Assembly: GCA_963751425.1 (NCBI GenBank)
Contig: CAVVUF010000004.1
Span: 620,001 to 684,000, forward strand
DNA: 64,000 nucleotides
Origin: CAVVUF01 sp963751425
GTDB lineage: Bacteria; Chloroflexota; Anaerolineae; Anaerolineales; UBA4823
Direction: 5' to 3'
The position numbers and the translations under genes are program-made. This document shows, piece by piece, positions 8,651 through 17,665 of this stretch. The notes beneath the pieces are model-generated. The model saw only the letters and a program-made list of their open reading frames with translations, did no database searches and was not told where the DNA came from. The first letter of the stretch is position 1; each line of letters opens with the position of its first letter.

Positions 8651-10732
8651 TTACTTCTTTGAAAGTGCGTAGTAATAGAATCCGGGAGCGATGGGGTTCG
8701 CGTAGTAACCCTGCACCCAGCGCTGTTCGTAGTGACGGCCCGTCGCCAGCGCCAGAAGGATCTGAGGCGGGTTATCAAAGATCTGCTGGTTCAGCTCGGT
8801 GTAGATCTCGGCGCGCTTGGCCGGGTCGGTCTCAGCCACGCCGGCGTTGATCAAGGTCGCAAACTGATCCGTCAGCTCCGCGGGGAGCTGCTGGCGGCGG
8901 CCGTAGGTACCGATGATGTAAGGTTGGAACCAGTTGTGCGGGTCATGGATATCTTCCACCCAACCGGAGAAGAACATCGGCAGGGCAGCGGCGCGCTGGT
9001 TGCGCAGGAAGGTCGGCCAGGGCAGGCCGATGATCTCGATCGAGAACAGCTCGTTCACTTCAGCCAGGTTGCCCGCCAGGATTTCAGCAATCGTCTGGCG
9101 CACGGTATTGCCCGTGTTGTAAGCCACCTGCATGCGGAAGCCGGTTGTCCACACATCGCCTTCGGGGTCTTCGCCCGCCACGATGCCGTCCTTGTCCATA
9201 TCAGCCAGCTTGAACTCTTCCTCGCACTTGGCCGGATCGTAGGTGTACTTCGGGCCGTTGGGGTCGTAACCCGGCATGCCGGGCAGCTCGATGCTCACCG
9301 CCTGTTTCGCTTCGCCCGCCAGGGCATCGTTGATATAGGTGTCCCAATCGAAGCAGTAGTTGAAAGCCTTACGGACGTGCACGTCGCTGAAGAAATCAGG
9401 CGGGATGCCGTTGCCATCCAGCTTGCCCGAGCCAAGCAGCGGGTTGGGGCTTTCTTCAGAGGTGGCAATGTTAAAGGTCATGAAGGCATCCGTACGGGTC
9501 GCCGGGGGATTGCCCTTATACAAACGGAAGGGCTGGTCGCTCTCAGACACGCAGGCATCGAAATCGTTGATACTATCGTTGTAGAGGCAGGTCTCGCCGA
9601 CCATCGGGTCGACCTGAGCAATATCGGTGCGGTTGACGGTAGCCAAATCGGCGTCACCAGCCTGCAGCATGGCGAAACGCGTGCCCCATTCATCCACTTT
9701 CTTGATAATGACACGCTCCAGGGCTGCCGGTCCGCTCGGTCCACCTTCCCAGCCGGGCTCGGTACGCCAGTAATTGTCATTGCGCGCCAGGACCAATTCT
9801 TGTCCCTTGGTCCAGCTTTCCAGCTTGAAGGGGCCGGTGCCGTTGGCAATGCTGGTGAAGGGATCGACATCCGAAGTGGTGCCGTAGTAGTTCTGCCAGG
9901 TTTCGCAAGTGCCGTCCCAGCCGCCGTTGGCAGCCACCCAGGCTTGATTCATCACCACACCCCAGGAATTTGCCAGGGTCGGGATGAAGGGCGCCCAGGG
10001 CTGCGCCAGGGTCATGGTCACGGTGCCCGCTGCATCGTCAGCCACAACTACCGACTTGACCTTTTCGCAGGTTTCCATCAGCTTGGCGGGGTCAGCAGCC
10101 TTCATGGCCTCCTGATCGTCATACAGGTTGCCTTCGGGGTCAACCAGCAGGGAAATGTCATCGATGCCGACGCCGAAGAAGGGCTCGGTCATCAACCACT
10201 GCGGGGAGGCCGTGCCGCCCTGCAGCAGCCCGCGCTGGAAGGTGTAAGCCACATCGGCGGGGGTCATATCCGCGCCGTCGTGGAACTTGACACCCGTGCG
10301 GATTTTGAAGGTGTAGGTCAGGCCATCCGCCGAAATGCCGCCATTTTCCACAGTGGGCACTTCCAAAGCTAACTGCGGGATGAAGGTGGTGGGCTTTTCA
10401 CGGTCGTAATCAATCAGCTTGTCATAAACATTCTGAATGATTTCGCCGCCCGCCGTTTCATAGGCCAGGGCCGGGTCCAGGGTCTCGGGCTCACCAAATA
10501 CAGCATTCACCAGCGTGGTCGGATCCTTGGAATTAAACTCAGCAGCAGCAGCGGCCGGTTCCGGTGTAGCAGTGACAACCACGGTCTCGCCTTCTTTTAC
10601 GACTTCTTGGGTCACAACTTCCTTGACCACAACCGTCTCAACGACCGTTTCAGCGGTCGGCGTTGCGCAAGCAGCCAGCAGCATGCTGGCAGCTACGATC
10701 AACGACATTACGATAAATAGTTTGTTACGCAT
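8651..10732 (-). CDS. Oligopeptide ABC transporter solute-binding lipoprotein
   Basis: 693-residue family 5 solute-binding protein with a signal peptide, lipobox LLAAC and a Val/Thr/Glu-rich tether (about residues 25-60). The family signature region is near residue 125 (YTFKIRTGVKFHDGADMTPADVAYTFQRG spans it). The ribosome site AAGGAGGAGAAAG directly precedes the ATG. It lies between the two ATPase genes and the two permease genes of one operon, so it is the receptor of this importer. A high count of acidic residues and the external lipid anchor fit a Gram-positive-like or monoderm envelope, as in Chloroflexota. Confidence 0.92.
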   Translation of the reverse strand: MRNKLFIVMSLIVAASMLLAACATPTAETVVETVVVKEVVTQEVVKEGETVVVTATPEPAAAAAEFNSKDPTTLVNAVFGEPETLDPALAYETAGGEIIQNVYDKLIDYDREKPTTFIPQLALEVPTVENGGISADGLTYTFKIRTGVKFHDGADMTPADVAYTFQRGLLQGGTASPQWLMTEPFFGVGIDDISLLVDPEGNLYDDQEAMKAADPAKLMETCEKVKSVVVADDAAGTVTMTLAQPWAPFIPTLANSWGVVMNQAWVAANGGWDGTCETWQNYYGTTSDVDPFTSIANGTGPFKLESWTKGQELVLARNDNYWRTEPGWEGGPSGPAALERVIIKKVDEWGTRFAMLQAGDADLATVNRTDIAQVDPMVGETCLYNDSINDFDACVSESDQPFRLYKGNPPATRTDAFMTFNIATSEESPNPLLGSGKLDGNGIPPDFFSDVHVRKAFNYCFDWDTYINDALAGEAKQAVSIELPGMPGYDPNGPKYTYDPAKCEEEFKLADMDKDGIVAGEDPEGDVWTTGFRMQVAYNTGNTVRQTIAEILAGNLAEVNELFSIEIIGLPWPTFLRNQRAAALPMFFSGWVEDIHDPHNWFQPYIIGTYGRRQQLPAELTDQFATLINAGVAETDPAKRAEIYTELNQQIFDNPPQILLALATGRHYEQRWVQGYYANPIAPGFYYYALSKK

Positions 10733-10865
10733 TACTTTCTCCTCCTTTATGAGAAAAAGTTTTATGTGTTTGATTTTTTACCATTTGTATTGCTTCACCC
10801 AAAATGGTGAAATTGCCTAACGTTTACCCAGGACATCACCTCCTTCTAAATCTATTTTACACCTC

Positions 10866-10889
10866 CCCCTTCCCTTCGCAGGGAAGGGG
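10866..10889. repeat. Perfect GC-rich hairpin between ATPase and binding-protein genes
   Basis: CCCCTTCCCT and AGGGAAGGGG form a perfect 10-base stem around a TCGC loop, in the 169-base gap inside the importer operon. No T tract follows on the minus strand, so it is not a standard terminator. It may be an mRNA processing or stability element that lets the binding protein be made in excess, or a dispersed repeat. Confidence 0.6.
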
Positions 10890-10901
10890 CCGGGGGTCAG
10901 G

Positions 10902-11879
10902 TTACACCAAAAAACACGCCACCCAATGGTCGGGAGAAATCTCCCGCCATTCGGGTTGGGAGAGCGCACAGCGCTCTTCTGCGAGCCGGCAGCGGGTGCG
11001 GAAGCGGCACCCAGAAGGCGGGTTCACCGGGCTGGGCACATCTCCCTTTAGAATAATGCGCTCGCGGCTCTGCTCAATCACCGGGTCAGGCACCGGCACC
11101 GCCGAGAGCAGCGCCTGGGTGTAGGGATGCAGCGGGTGATCGTGCAGCTCTTTGACACCTGCCAGCTCCACAATCACACCCAGGTACATCACCGCCACGC
11201 GCTTGCTGATGTGCCGTACCACCGACAGGTCATGGGCGATGAACAAATAGGTCAGGCCAAATTCCTCCTGCAAATCTTCCAGCAGGTTGATCACCTGCGC
11301 CTGGATCGATACATCCAGGGCGGAGATGGGCTCGTCGCATACGATCAGGTCCGGGTTCAAGGCCAGGGCGCGCGCAATGCCGATGCGCTGCCGCTGCCCG
11401 CCGGAAAATTCGTGGGGATAGCGCGCCCCAAAGCTGGGACTCAAGCGCACCACTTCCAGCAGCTCATTCACCCGATCCAGGGTCTCTTCGCCGCGGGTAA
11501 TCCCATGCACCTGCATCGGCTCGCTGATGATATCCGCCACGGTCATGCGCGGGTTCAGGCTGGCATAAGGGTCCTGGAAGATCATCTGCATGCGCTTGCG
11601 CATTTTGCGCAGATCTTCCCGCGCTAACCCCACCAGGTCTGTGCCATCAAAATAGACATGTCCCGCCGTTGGACGGTAAAGCTGCAAGATCGTCCTTCCC
11701 GCCGTCGACTTGCCGCAGCCCAATTCTCCCACCAGACCAAAGGTCTCGCCCTTCCGAATATCAAAGCTGATCCCATCCACTGCGTGGACGGCGCCCACCT
11801 GGCGCTGGAAGACTCCCCGCAAAACCGGGAAGTGCTTTACCAAGCCATCCACCTTCAACAAGACCTGGTCATCAGACAT
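10902..11879 (-). CDS. Oligopeptide ABC transporter ATPase, OppF/DppF type
   Basis: 325-residue nucleotide-binding subunit. Walker A is GELGCGKST (about residue 52; the usual Ser of GESGCGKST is Leu), the Q loop is MIFQDPYASLNPRM, the signature is FSGGQRQRIGIARAL, Walker B LIVCDEPISALD and the switch His is in IAHDLSVV. The C-terminal Cys-rich OppF extension is present (CRFRTRCRLAEERC), which in some members binds a cluster or metal. Its start overlaps the stop of the partner ATPase gene by 8 bases. Together the two ATPases power the importer. Confidence 0.93.
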   Translation of the reverse strand: MSDDQVLLKVDGLVKHFPVLRGVFQRQVGAVHAVDGISFDIRKGETFGLVGELGCGKSTAGRTILQLYRPTAGHVYFDGTDLVGLAREDLRKMRKRMQMIFQDPYASLNPRMTVADIISEPMQVHGITRGEETLDRVNELLEVVRLSPSFGARYPHEFSGGQRQRIGIARALALNPDLIVCDEPISALDVSIQAQVINLLEDLQEEFGLTYLFIAHDLSVVRHISKRVAVMYLGVIVELAGVKELHDHPLHPYTQALLSAVPVPDPVIEQSRERIILKGDVPSPVNPPSGCRFRTRCRLAEERCALSQPEWREISPDHWVACFLV

Positions 11880-12879
11880 TGCGTTCTCTTCCTTCTACAA
11901 CATTCCACCAACAAGCCACGCCATGTTCCGTGCCCACCTGCATCAGAGGTGGATTTTCCTTGCAGCGCTCGAAAGCATGGTTGCAGCGCACCGCAAAAGG
12001 GCACCCTACCGGCTTATGGTACAGCAAGGGCGGCACGCCGCGGATCGCCGTCAGGCGCTGGCGCTGGTCCATATCCACCCGCGGCAGGCTGCCGAGCAAG
12101 CCCAGTGTATAGGGGTGCGTTGGGTTGGCATACAGCTCACGCACCGGCGCTTCTTCAATAATAAACCCGGCATACATCACGATCACGCGCTGCGCCAGCC
12201 TGGCCACCACCCCCAGGTCATGCGTGATCCAGATGATCGACATGGCAATCTCGTCGCGCAAGCGCTTGACCAGGTCCACGATCTGCGCCTGGATGGTCAC
12301 ATCCAGTGCGGTGGTCGGCTCGTCTGCAATCAGGATTTGCGGATTGCACGCCAGTGACATGGCAATCATCACCCGCTGGCGCATCCCACCCGAAAACTGG
12401 TGCGGATAATCTTCCAGGCGCTTTTCAGCCTCAGGAATGCCTACCAGTTGGAGCAGCTCGATCGCCCGATCATGCGATTGGCGCTTGGTCATCGCCATGT
12501 GCAGCATCAGCGGTTCGGCGATCTGCCGTTCGATGGTCAAGACCGGGTTCAACGAGGTCATTGGGTCCTGGAAAACCATGGCAATCTGCGCGCCGCGGAT
12601 GTGCCGGATCTCTTCATTTTCCATTTTCAAGAGGTCACGATCATGGAACCAGGCTTCGCCGCTTTCAATTTTTCCTGGAGGTCTGGCGATCAACTGCAGT
12701 GCCGAAAGCATCGTCACCGACTTCCCGCAGCCGCTTTCACCGACGATCCCCAATGTCTCGCCTTCCGCCAGTTCAAACGATACACCGTTTACCGCATGGA
12801 CAACGCCCTCGGGGGTATAGAAGCGGGTCACCAGGTTGTCGACTTTCAGGATGGGAGTACGCCCATTACTCGAAGTCAT
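11872..12879 (-). CDS. Oligopeptide ABC transporter ATPase, OppD/DppD type
   Basis: 335-residue nucleotide-binding subunit and first gene of the importer operon. Walker A GESGCGKSV, Q loop MVFQDPMTSLNPVL, signature FSGGMRQRVMIAMSL, Walker B ILIADEPTTALD, switch His in ITHDLGVVA. The C-terminal Cys-containing extension (CPFAVRCNHAFERC) marks it as an oligopeptide-type ATPase. Upstream (12880-13020) is A/T-rich and should carry the operon promoter; a GCAAACC/GGTTTGC inverted pair lies there, of unknown use. Confidence 0.93.
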   Translation of the reverse strand: MTSSNGRTPILKVDNLVTRFYTPEGVVHAVNGVSFELAEGETLGIVGESGCGKSVTMLSALQLIARPPGKIESGEAWFHDRDLLKMENEEIRHIRGAQIAMVFQDPMTSLNPVLTIERQIAEPLMLHMAMTKRQSHDRAIELLQLVGIPEAEKRLEDYPHQFSGGMRQRVMIAMSLACNPQILIADEPTTALDVTIQAQIVDLVKRLRDEIAMSIIWITHDLGVVARLAQRVIVMYAGFIIEEAPVRELYANPTHPYTLGLLGSLPRVDMDQRQRLTAIRGVPPLLYHKPVGCPFAVRCNHAFERCKENPPLMQVGTEHGVACWWNVVEGRERNV

Positions 12880-13022
12880 GAGCAGCCATGTCTCCTTAAT
12901 AGGAATTTTTTTTCAAAGCGCGCAAACCCCTTCAGCCCCTCTTTTTGGTTTGCACCATGATTTTCTTGGGTATATAAGAAGCTCATCCTCAAATGAATAC
13001 TCTTACAGCCTTCAAAAGGTTC

Positions 13023-13045
13023 AAAAAGCCCATAAAGGGCTTTTT
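13023..13045 (-). terminator. Bidirectional-looking terminator after rsgA
   Basis: AAAAAGCCC and GGGCTTTTT frame a short ATAAA loop. On the minus strand it gives GCCC-loop-GGGC followed by T5, about 85 bases after the rsgA stop. The other strand also has a T tract, so it could work in both directions. It separates the maf/PBP/rsgA group from the importer operon promoter. Confidence 0.75.
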
Positions 13046-13131
13046 TTAAGCAAACGACATTATACTCCAAATTTGGCTCTTTGGGATTGCCCGTTAAAGT
13101 TGATCTGCAGCGGCAGTTCCTGAAAGACCAA

Positions 13132-14058
13132 TCAGTTTTCCTCTTGTCCCTGGCGCATGCGGACGTAACTCTCATAGCGTCCAGGGTTGATCTGTCCGCG
13201 CCCCAATGCCTCTCGAACCGCACAGCCGGGCTCATGCGTATGGGTGCAGTCGTTGAACTGGCACGCCTCCACCAGCCTGCGCAGCTCCGGAAAGTAACCG
13301 TCGATCTCATGCGGCTCGATATCCCACAAAGCCAGGGCTTTCAAACCAGGGGTATCGACGATGTACCCGCCTTCTGCCAGCGGGAATAACTGCCTGACCA
13401 CCGTCGTATGGCGGCCCTTGCTGGTTGCCTGGCTGGTTTCACGCACCGCCAACCCAAGGCCCTCCTGCAGCGCATTCAGCAAGCTGGATTTTCCAACTCC
13501 CGAGGGACCCGCCAGCGCCGATAGCTTGCCGCTCAAGCATTCGCGCAGCGCTTCAAGACCTGTTTGGCTGCGCGCCGAGGTATACAGAACGGGGTAACCG
13601 ATCTGCTCGTAGCAGCCAAAAAGCGCCTGCGCTCGCTCCTGGCTGACCAGATCAATCTTGTTCGCTACGATCAAGCTCGGGAGTGCCTGTTTTTCCGCGA
13701 TCACCAGGAAGCGGTCTAACATTCCCAGGCGCGGCTCAGGGTTAAAGCAGGAAAAGACAAACACGGCCTGGTCTGGGTTGGCCACGATGATCTGCTGGTA
13801 CATGCCGCGCGGCGTCGGGTCCATACGCGCCAGCATATGTTTGCGGGGCAAAAGCGCTTCAATCATCCCCTGCCCAGGCGAATGGGAAGTGACCTGCACC
13901 CGGTCTCCTACGGCTGCAATATCACCCAGGCGCGGCCCTTTTTTTAGCCGTCCACGCAGCTGACAGACTAATGATCCTTGATCTGTCTCAACCGTGAAGA
14001 ACCCCGACTGAGACTGGATGATCAAGCCTTCCAGAAGCTTTGACTCGCTGCCGCTCAT
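13132..14058 (-). CDS. rsgA: Ribosome small subunit-dependent GTPase A
   Basis: 308-residue circularly permuted GTPase that helps mature the 30S subunit. An OB-fold occupies about residues 10-75; the GTPase motifs come in permuted order: NKIDL (G4, about residue 128), then GPSGVGKSS (G1), the switch region with TSKGRHTT, and DTPG (G3). The C-terminal zinc site is seen in CQFNDCTHTHEPGC. Its ATG overlaps the stop of the penicillin-binding protein gene by four bases (ATGA), so the two are probably translated together. Length is normal. Confidence 0.95.
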   Translation of the reverse strand: MSGSESKLLEGLIIQSQSGFFTVETDQGSLVCQLRGRLKKGPRLGDIAAVGDRVQVTSHSPGQGMIEALLPRKHMLARMDPTPRGMYQQIIVANPDQAVFVFSCFNPEPRLGMLDRFLVIAEKQALPSLIVANKIDLVSQERAQALFGCYEQIGYPVLYTSARSQTGLEALRECLSGKLSALAGPSGVGKSSLLNALQEGLGLAVRETSQATSKGRHTTVVRQLFPLAEGGYIVDTPGLKALALWDIEPHEIDGYFPELRRLVEACQFNDCTHTHEPGCAVREALGRGQINPGRYESYVRMRQGQEEN

Positions 14059-16326
14059 GGACTCGGGGTAGGCGTCTCCTCGGGGGCTGTGCCCGGTAAA
14101 GGTGTCTCGGTTGGCTGCGGAGTTGGTGTGGGCACCACCCCGATCGAGGATTCCCAGGGATATTTCACCTGCGCCTTCCCCAGGAAATAGGTTTCCAACA
14201 CACGCCGGAAGATCGGCGCCGCGACCTCAGAGCCTTCTCCGCCGTTCTCAACCAGCACCACCACGGCGATATCGGGTTTGTTTTCTTTTTCGGCATAAGT
14301 ATAGCCAGCAAACCAGGCGTGCGGCTCCCCAGACCCCAACTCTGCCGTGCCGGTCTTTCCTGCAATCGGAATCTTATAGCTGGTGCTAAAGGGATTCAGC
14401 ACATAATAAGCCGTCCCGCGCGGGTTCCTGACCACGCTCACCATAGCATCCTGGAGAGTCTGCATCATCGTCCCCGTGATGGGTAATGTACCGCGGAGGG
14501 TGGGCGTGAACTGGTCCGTAATCGTCCCATCGGTTGCCACGATCTTTTCAACCACCTTGGGCGTATACAGCCTGCCTCCATTGCCAATCGCAGCAATGAA
14601 ATCAGCCACCTGCAAAGGCGTCACCAGCGTGCCCCCCTGCCCGATCGCCAGGTTGGTCGCATCTACCTGGCTGCCCGGGTCGGGGATCTGCCCCATTTCT
14701 TCGGGGATCTCGATCCCGGTGCGGCTGCCCAGCCCAAAAGCCCGCGCCATTTCCGATACATCGGTGGTCAGGCCATCATTGAACAGCGTCAGACCGATAT
14801 GCCAGAACCAGGGATTGCAGGAGCGCATCAGCCCCTGCGGCAGCGTCAAGAATTCCGCTGGCCTGGGTTTTTCCATCTTCCAGGAAATGGTCATAAGTCC
14901 AATCGTGCAGCTCCACCCCCGTCAGCTCACGGAAAAAGTATTCGCAGTTGTACTCCGACTCCGGTGTAAACTTTCCACTCTTCAGGGCTGCAGAAAACGT
15001 GATCAGCTTGAATACCGATCCCAGGGGATACTGCCCCTGGGCGGCGCGGTTTAGCAAAGGCAGCTTATCCTGGTCGAACAGGTCGTTGATCTGATAGCTG
15101 TAGTTGGCATTCTGCGGCTCAAACAAGTTCGGGTTGTATTCAGGCGATGAAGCCATCGCCAGCACTCTCCCGGTATCGCGCTCAAGTACAACCACAGCCC
15201 CCCGGAAATCCCCTAAAGCATCCTGCACACCCCTCTGTAAATCTTTATCCAGCGTGGTATAGATGGCCTTTGCAGGCTCCGGAGATGTCTCAGCCAGCCG
15301 GGTAACGATGGCTCCATCCGGGCCAATCAAGTAAAGCGTACCGCCGCGTTTTCCAGCCAGGTATTCTTCTCCCCAGGCTTCCAGCCCCTTCTGCCCCACC
15401 CGGTCGCTCCATACGTTGTAACCCAGGCGCTTGTATTCCTCCACCTCTTCCTGTTGGATAGCGCTCACGTAACCGACCACGTGCGGTGCAATGCCCCCGT
15501 TAAAATAATAGCGTGCCCTGAAAGGCTGGGCAATGACGCCGGTGAACTGGCTCACCGCCCCGCCCAATTTATCCCAATCTTCCGCCGAAACATCCGCCAC
15601 AGGCAGGTACCAGCCACTCTGGCGATAAGCATTGATCTTGTCACGCAGCTTCTCCGGGCGGATGCCGGTCAGCCGGTAGATGGCTGTCAGCAAGGAATTT
15701 TGAGTATCTTCGCCTACCTGCCCTGTATCCAGGCCAATTGCCACTGCGTCCGACTGGGCCACCAGTGCGGACCCGTCGCGGTCATAAATATTGGCGCGGG
15801 AAGGGCTTTGGTACTCCATGCGCAGCTTATTGCCACCTTTCAGCTCAGGCATCAACAGCGCTTCATCCCACTGCACCTGCCATTGGCCATTTTCGAAGCT
15901 CAGGTTCATCTGCGTATCGCGCTTTAAATCACCCACCAGGGTGCTGTTTAAAACCACGTTATAGGCTACTTGGGCGGTGCGCGGGTGGATGATATTCTGT
16001 GTAATCGCATAATCCCACCCGCTCAATGCGGCCTCGGCGGCTACATCCCGGTAGAACTTGGTGAAGTCTTCTTCTGTGATGGCATCTTTGCTGATCGGGG
16101 TGAGCATGGCGTACATGGCTGCATAATCTTCAGCCTTCCAGGCATCCAGGTAAGCCCTGGCGGTCGTGGTGGGGTCAGGCACGCTGGTTGTCTGCATGCT
16201 GGCAGGCTGCAGTGTCTCTGTTGCCGTCGCTGAAGGGGTTACCGTAGGGGCAGCGGATGGCTTCCCACAGCTCACCAGAAAAGCCAATAGAATGATCCAA
16301 ATAAAAAATTGTATTTTCTTCATCAT
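14055..16326 (-). CDS. Class B penicillin-binding protein with NTF2-like MecA_N domain (frameshift)
   Basis: About 756 residues. The N-terminus is a lipoprotein-like signal (FLVSCG), then an NTF2-like MecA_N domain (about 50-165), a dimerisation domain (about 185-330) and a transpeptidase domain. Catalytic motifs: Ser437-V-F-K, Ser-Cys-Asn in RSCNPWF, and KTG in GKTGTAELG. The frame breaks at about 14842, where one extra T divides the protein into 14776-16326 and 14055-14894. The C-terminus is a Pro/Thr tail. It makes peptidoglycan cross-links outside the membrane; MecA_N-type forms can have low beta-lactam affinity, but that cannot be judged here. Overlaps maf and rsgA at both ends by ATGA. 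Confidence 0.9.
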
Positions 16327-16982
16327 GCTTCTAATATCTTCTCATATACCGGGCACTCATACTCCAAGGCAGCCTGGCATGCCCGGGGAACATCATTTCG
16401 AGCGTAGACGCCCGCTTTCTTTAAGGTACGCAGCAAGTTGCACAGTGGAAGCCCAACCACGTTTGCATAACAACCCTGCAAAGGACGGGCTGGGTTGAAA
16501 CCTCGGTGCTGGATGGCGTAAGCACCTGCCTTATCCATCGGATCTCCGCTGCGCACATAAGCCAGGATCTCCTCATCGGAATAATCGCGCATGCATACAT
16601 CGGTGCTGCAAAAATCCCTCAGCACGGGGCTATCCAAGCCTCGCAAGACCACCAGTCCCGTAAATACCTGGTGAGTCCTCCCGCGCAGCTGCTGCAGCAT
16701 CTTTACAGCTTGATCGGCATCCGCGGGCTTTCCCAAGATCATGCCATCAGCCACCACGGTGGTATCGGCAGCCACAATCACCTCATCACCCTGGGTTTGG
16801 GCTGCCGCCCTGGCTTTGGCTTCCGCCAGCCGGGCCACATACCTCTCAGGAGTTTCACCTTCTTGATGGCTTTCGTCCACATCGGCTGCTGAAACCCGGA
16901 AATCCCAACCTCCCAGTGCCACCAGCTGCTTACGGCGGGGAGAATTGGAGGCTAAGACGATCCGGGGAAAAGTACGCTCCAT
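16323..16982 (-). CDS. maf: Maf-family nucleotide pyrophosphatase
   Basis: About 219 residues from the ATG at 16982; an upstream in-frame start at 17006 would add eight residues not typical of the family. Family motifs: LASNSPRRKQL near the start, ADTTVV in the middle, and Asp/Lys-containing DKAGAYAIQHRG. Maf proteins hydrolyse non-canonical or bulk nucleoside triphosphates (dTTP/UTP/CTP by subtype) in the cytoplasm. The C-terminus is slightly longer than usual. It overlaps the penicillin-binding protein start by ATGA, so it shares a transcript with that gene, a common wall/division context for maf. Confidence 0.92.
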   Translation of the reverse strand: MERTFPRIVLASNSPRRKQLVALGGWDFRVSAADVDESHQEGETPERYVARLAEAKARAAAQTQGDEVIVAADTTVVADGMILGKPADADQAVKMLQQLRGRTHQVFTGLVVLRGLDSPVLRDFCSTDVCMRDYSDEEILAYVRSGDPMDKAGAYAIQHRGFNPARPLQGCYANVVGLPLCNLLRTLKKAGVYARNDVPRACQAALEYECPVYEKILEA

Positions 16983-17080
16983 AACGATCAAAAGCAATTC
17001 TAACACAGACCGAAACCAGATTCCTGCCTCTGGTTGTTTCTGGAAGCCTAGATTAAAATTTACTCTTAAACGGAGGGCTT

Positions 17081-17656
17081 ATGCAAGAACTGGTTGAACG
17101 GATACGAAAATACGGTAAAAACCTTGGGAATGGCATCCTCAAGGTCGATGGATTCATCAACCATCAGGTTGATCCAGCCCTGATGGATGCTTGCGGGAGA
17201 GAATTTGCCCGCCGCTTCAAAGATATTGGCGCCACCAAGGTCTTGACGGCTGAAATTTCAGGGATCGCTCCTGCCCTGACAACCGCGCTGCACCTGGGGC
17301 TGCCGGTGGTTTATGCTCGTAAGCATAAGCCCATCACCATGCCCGACCAGGTTTTATTGACCCTCAGCCCATCTCATACCAAGGGCCGCATGGTAGAGCT
17401 GATCGTCTCTCCTGAATACCTGGCCGGCGGAGAACGGATCATCATCATCGACGATTTCCTGGCCTCCGGCGCCACCGTACTTGGTCTTGTGCGCCTGGCA
17501 CACACGGTTGGAGCTCAGGTGGTTGGGATTGGCGCCCTCATTGAAAAAACCTTTGAGGGAGGCCGCCTGGCCCTTACACACCTGGGTGTGCCGATTAAGT
17601 CGCTGGCGCGCATCCGTTCGATGGAAGGTGACCAGATCTTTTTTGAAGATGAATAG
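17081..17656 (+). CDS. xpt: Xanthine phosphoribosyltransferase
   Basis: 191 residues, full length. The PRPP-binding motif is IIIIDDFLASGATVLG (about residues 122-137), and the N-terminus GNGILKVDGFINHQ is characteristic of Xpt. It converts xanthine and PRPP to XMP in the cytoplasm. The start has GGAGGG seven bases upstream. guaA follows after 9 bases, so XMP made here can be passed to GMP synthase. Only 98 bases separate it from maf, and I see no purine riboswitch in them. Confidence 0.94.
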   Translation: MQELVERIRKYGKNLGNGILKVDGFINHQVDPALMDACGREFARRFKDIGATKVLTAEISGIAPALTTALHLGLPVVYARKHKPITMPDQVLLTLSPSHTKGRMVELIVSPEYLAGGERIIIIDDFLASGATVLGLVRLAHTVGAQVVGIGALIEKTFEGGRLALTHLGVPIKSLARIRSMEGDQIFFEDE

Positions 17657-17665
17657 GCGGGTGTC

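Noticed and set aside
8732..10372. Long plus-strand open frame of 546 codons
   Set aside because: It is the antisense of the solute-binding gene at 8651-10732, which has signal peptide, lipobox, ribosome site and family motifs; the plus frame has none.
16983..17080. Purine riboswitch upstream of xpt
   Set aside because: Only 98 bases are available and no conserved purine aptamer helices or loops are seen.
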